The notes beneath the pieces were generated by a model. That model had not been told where the DNA came from, searched no databases, and worked only from the letters and a program-made list of their open reading frames with translations. A stretch of 15,438 bases of DNA, taken from Actinomycetes bacterium. Its GTDB lineage: Bacteria; Actinomycetota; Acidimicrobiia; Acidimicrobiales; UBA8190. This document shows positions 12,584 through 15,438 of the stretch, in pieces. Numbering within the stretch: the first letter of the stretch is position 1; the number at the start of each line of letters is the position of its first letter. Where the stretch lies: NCBI GenBank assembly GCA_021798135.1, contig JAJZYI010000037.1:1-15438 (forward strand), in the 5' to 3' direction. A program made the translations under genes and the position numbers.

Positions 12584-14067
12584 GGGGCTCCCCTCCGTCC
12601 TGGTCGGTCGGCTCCCGGTCCGGCGCCGGTGGCGTCGACCGCGCCGGCGCGCCCGGCCACGACGGCCCCGGCGGGTCCCGGGTGCGCGGCGATCTCCGCC
12701 ACGGCCGCGGCGGCGATGTCCCGGCGGTACTGCATGCCGGGCCAGGCCACGCGCTCGCACGCGTCGTAGGCGCGCCGGCGGGCCTGGGCCAGGTCGGCAC
12801 CGCGGCCGACGACGCCGAGCACGCGGCCGCCGGCGGTGCGGACGGTGCCGTCGGCGTCGAGGGCGGTGCCGGCGTGGACGACCGTGACGCCGGGGACCGC
12901 CGCCGCCGCGTCCAGACCCTCGATCCCGTCACCCGTGCGCGGCGTTCCCGGGTAGTTGCCGGCCGCGAGCACCACGCAGACAGCGGCGTCCGGCGACACG
13001 GTCGGCTGCGAGCGCAGGTGCCCGCCGGCCGCCTCGGCCAGCAGCGCGACGAGGTCGTCGTCGACGCGGGGGAGCACGGCCTGTGTCTCGGGGTCGCCGA
13101 AGCGGACGTTGTACTCGAGCATGCGAGGGCCGTCGGCGGTCAGCATGAGCCCCGCGTACAGCACGCCGCGGTAGTCGATGCCGCGCCGGCGCAGGGCCGC
13201 CAGCGTCGGCTCGACCGCCTCGTCGAGCACGCGGTCGACCAGCCGGTCGTCGACGTCGGGCACCGGCGTGAAGGCCCCCATGCCCCCGGTGTTGGGCCCC
13301 GTGTCGCCGTCCCCGACACGCTTGGCGTCGCGCGCCACGGGCAGCGGCACGACCCGGGTGCCGTCGGTCACCACCAGCAGCGAGCACTCCCGGCCGGCCA
13401 GGCCCTCCTCGACCACCACGGTACGGCCGGCGTCGCCGAAGGCGGTGCCGGCCAGCTTCGCCCGGACGTCCGCCTCCGCCTCGTCACGGTCGTCGGTGAC
13501 GAGGACGCCCTTGCCGGCGGCCAGACCGTCGGTCTTCACCACCCACGGCCCGGGGAGCTCGCGCAGGAAGGCGATGGCGCCCGCCGCGTCGTCGAACACC
13601 CCGAAGCGCGCCGTGGGCACCCGGGCGTCGGCCAGCAGGCGCTTCATGAACGCCTTGGACCCCTCCAGCCGCGCCCCGTCGGCGCCGGGCCCGAAGACCA
13701 GCCGGCCCCGGGCCCGCAGGCGGTCGGCCAGGCCGTCCACCAGCGGCTGCTCGGGCCCGATGACGACCAGGCCGCCGTCGACCTCGTCGGGTGGGACGTC
13801 GGTCACGGTGATCCGGTGGCCGCCGGGGACGGTCCCCGCCAGCGGCGAGGCCACCGCGACGACGCCGCCTTCGCGCCCGGTGGGAGCGCCCGGTGCGCCG
13901 GGGCCGGCGCCACCCGCCGGGGCTGCGCCGCCGGCCGGAGCGGAGGGCGCGGCCGCACCGGAGGGCGCTGGGGTCACCGAGCGGCAGACCACGACGTCGG
14001 TGGTGCGGGCCAGGGCGAGCGCCAGGGCGTGCTCGCGCCCGCCGCCGCCGACGACGACGACCCTCAC
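12580..14067 (-). CDS. purD: Phosphoribosylamine-glycine ligase (GAR synthetase)
   Basis: PurD couples phosphoribosylamine and glycine using ATP (step 2), an ATP-grasp enzyme. The 495-residue product is about 70 longer than usual. It has VVVGGGGREHALA (3-15), GPEQPLVDGLAD (104-114), LEGSKAFMKR (134-143), the ATP-grasp stretch WVVKTDGLAAGKGVLV, DTGPNTGGMGAFTP, and LEYNVRFGDPETQ with metal ligands. Two parts are unusual: residues about 34-67 are a Pro/Ala/Gly low-complexity insertion where the family normally has an APGNPG loop, and the last ~35 residues are an Ala/Gly/Pro/Arg tail. GTG at 14067 is preceded by GAGGGG at 6-base spacing. It is 133 bp after purA and overlaps purB by four bases. 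Confidence 0.96.
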   Translation of the reverse strand: MRVVVVGGGGREHALALALARTTDVVVCRSVTPAPSGAAAPSAPAGGAAPAGGAGPGAPGAPTGREGGVVAVASPLAGTVPGGHRITVTDVPPDEVDGGLVVIGPEQPLVDGLADRLRARGRLVFGPGADGARLEGSKAFMKRLLADARVPTARFGVFDDAAGAIAFLRELPGPWVVKTDGLAAGKGVLVTDDRDEAEADVRAKLAGTAFGDAGRTVVVEEGLAGRECSLLVVTDGTRVVPLPVARDAKRVGDGDTGPNTGGMGAFTPVPDVDDRLVDRVLDEAVEPTLAALRRRGIDYRGVLYAGLMLTADGPRMLEYNVRFGDPETQAVLPRVDDDLVALLAEAAGGHLRSQPTVSPDAAVCVVLAAGNYPGTPRTGDGIEGLDAAAAVPGVTVVHAGTALDADGTVRTAGGRVLGVVGRGADLAQARRRAYDACERVAWPGMQYRRDIAAAAVAEIAAHPGPAGAVVAGRAGAVDATGAGPGADRPGRRGAP

Positions 14068-14086
14068 CGCGCACCCCTCGCCGAGG

Positions 14087-14134
14087 GCGACGGCGCCACC
14101 GTGCCCGAGAGCGGCGACGCCACCGTGCCCGAGA
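14087..14134. repeat. 24-bp tandem duplication in the purA-purD spacer
   Basis: Two adjacent 24-bp copies (14087-14110 and 14111-14134) share an identical 16-bp part, GCCACCGTGCCCGAGA, and differ only in the 8 bases before it. On the minus strand they read as SGTVAS-PLSGTVA. The 133-bp spacer (14068-14200) otherwise holds only the purD ribosome-binding site. Confidence 0.75.
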
Positions 14135-14200
14135 AGGGCGAGGGCCGGGGCGCGTCGCCGCCTGGCGCCGGGGGCCGGGCGACCTGGACGGCGCGCCCCG

Positions 14201-15438
14201 TCACGCCGCGAACCGGACGAACTGCTCCCGGCCGGGGCCGACGCCCACCAGCCGGATCGGCACGCCGACCTGCTCGGCCAGGAACTCGATGTACCGGCTC
14301 GCCGCCGGCGGCAGCTCGCCGGCGTCGGTGACCGCCGTCAGGTCGGTCTTCCACCCCGGCAGGTCCTGGTAGACCGGTGTGACCTGGTGCAGCGTCGACT
14401 GGTGGAACGGCAGGTGCTCCAGGCGCTCGCCGCCCGCCTCGTAGGCTACGCAGACCCGCACCGTGTCGAAGGCGTCGAGCACGTCGAGCTTGGTGAGGGC
14501 GATCTCCGACAGGGAGTTGAGGCGGACCGCGTGGCGGAGCATGACGGCGTCGAACCAGCCGCAGCGGCGCCGGCGGCCGGTGTTGGTGCCGAACTCGTGG
14601 CCGCGCTCGACCAGCAGGTCGCCCACCTCGTCGAGGCACTCGGTGGGGAAGGGGCCAGCGCCCACCCGGGTGACGTAGGCCTTGGCGATGCCGATGACCT
14701 CGTTGACGGCCCGGGGCCCGATGCCGGCCCCGGTGCACGCACCCCCGGCCGTCGGGTTGGACGACGTGACGAACGGGTACGTGCCGTGGTCGACGTCGAG
14801 GAAGGTGGCCTGCGCCCCTTCGAGCAGGACGTTGCGGCCCGACTCCAGCGCGCCGTGCACGGCGGCGACCGCGTCGCCCACCATCGGGGCGAGCCGCGGG
14901 GCGTACTCGCCGAGGTACCGCTCGCAGATCTCGTCGGCGCTCAGCGGCAGCCGGTTGTACACCTTGGCCAGAACCCCGTTCTTCTCCTTGAGCGCGACCT
15001 CGAGCTTCTGGCGGAAGATCTTGGGGTCCGACAGGTCCTGCACCCGCAGGCCGACCCGGGCGGCCTTGTCGGCATAGGCAGGGCCGATGCCGCGGCGGGT
15101 GGTGCCGAGGGAGTTCTTGCCGAGGAAGCGCTCGGTGACCCGGTCGAGCTCCTGGTGGTAGGGCATGATCAGGTGGGCGCTGCCGCTCACCAGCATGCGG
15201 CTGGTGTCGACGCCCTTGGCCGCCAGCGTGTCGAGCTCGGCGAGGAGCACGCCTGGGTCGACGACGACGCCGTTGCCGATCACCGGCGTGATGTGCGGGT
15301 ACAGGACACCGCTGGGCACGAGTTGCAGGGCGAACGACTCACCGTCGACGACCACGGTGTGGCCGGCGTTGTGGCCGCCCTGGTACCGGACGACCATGTC
15401 CATGGACCCGGCGAGCAGGTCGGTGAGCTTGCCCTTGC
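14201..15438 (-). CDS. purA: Adenylosuccinate synthetase, N-terminus beyond the window
   Basis: PurA condenses IMP and aspartate with GTP to adenylosuccinate, the first step from IMP to AMP. About 411 residues are visible, and the frame continues off the right edge; the first visible residues KGKLTDLLAGSMDMVVRYQGG are the continuation of the GDEGKGK P-loop, so only about 15 residues are missing. Visible motifs: RYQGGHNAGHTVV, the signature RRGIGPAYADKAAR, LLEGAQATFLDVDHGTYPFV (positions before SSNPTAGG), GIGPRAVNEVIGI, TRVGAGPFPTE and the C-terminal VGVGPGREQF. An internal ATG at 15403 lies after the P-loop and cannot be the start. It is the most upstream purine gene seen here; the promoter is outside the window. 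Confidence 0.96.
   Translation of the reverse strand, partial: KGKLTDLLAGSMDMVVRYQGGHNAGHTVVVDGESFALQLVPSGVLYPHITPVIGNGVVVDPGVLLAELDTLAAKGVDTSRMLVSGSAHLIMPYHQELDRVTERFLGKNSLGTTRRGIGPAYADKAARVGLRVQDLSDPKIFRQKLEVALKEKNGVLAKVYNRLPLSADEICERYLGEYAPRLAPMVGDAVAAVHGALESGRNVLLEGAQATFLDVDHGTYPFVTSSNPTAGGACTGAGIGPRAVNEVIGIAKAYVTRVGAGPFPTECLDEVGDLLVERGHEFGTNTGRRRRCGWFDAVMLRHAVRLNSLSEIALTKLDVLDAFDTVRVCVAYEAGGERLEHLPFHQSTLHQVTPVYQDLPGWKTDLTAVTDAGELPPAASRYIEFLAEQVGVPIRLVGVGPGREQFVRFAA

Noticed and set aside
15369..15403. purA starting at the internal ATG 15403
   Set aside because: The reading frame continues upstream with KGKLTDLLAG, part of the essential P-loop region, to the window edge, so the true start is outside.

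Overview
The window is a very GC-rich stretch of bacterial chromosome dominated by de novo purine biosynthesis genes. GTG starts are common, several genes join by 1-nt gaps or 4-nt GTGA overlaps, and TANNNT-type -10 elements sit directly in front of some start codons. Together these suggest a high-GC actinobacterium. The gene order purA-purD-purB-purC-purS-purQ / purL / purF-purM reminds me of Acidimicrobiia-like genomes, but that is recollection and inference, not proof.

Layout by transcription, mostly on the minus strand. From the right edge, purA (its start lies beyond the window) is followed by purD, purB, purC, purS and purQ as one likely transcript (15438 down to 9205). The minus-strand series is then interrupted by a convergent plus-strand gene for a small basic protein (8799-9230) and a ~970-bp gene-free stretch. 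purL follows (7828-5564). A second plus-strand block comes next: a PHP-domain phosphoesterase (3039-3911), a ~490-bp gap and an unrecognised 323-residue protein (4402-5373). purF and purM close the series on the minus strand (2777-128), ending in a partial tandem duplication of the purM 3' end.

Function. PurF makes phosphoribosylamine from PRPP, and PurD adds glycine. PurL, PurQ and PurS together make FGAM, PurM closes the imidazole ring, and PurC and PurB carry out the two SAICAR/AICAR steps. PurA and PurB convert IMP to AMP. purN/purT, purE/purK and purH are not in the window and must lie elsewhere. PurL is the short, PurQ/PurS-dependent type, so all three FGAM synthetase subunits are present but come from at least two transcripts.

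The least ordinary parts are: seven CGGGTCA heptamers at exactly 15-bp spacing between the divergent purF and PHP genes; the orphan 323-aa gene of visibly lower GC with a near-perfect Shine-Dalgarno; three plus-strand genes set into a purine locus; an apparently leaderless sigma70-type promoter for the small basic protein; a strong G-quadruplex motif between purB and purC; a low-complexity insertion in PurD replacing a normally conserved loop; and small tandem duplications at gene ends. I see no tRNA, rRNA, CRISPR array, insertion sequence or complete mobile element.
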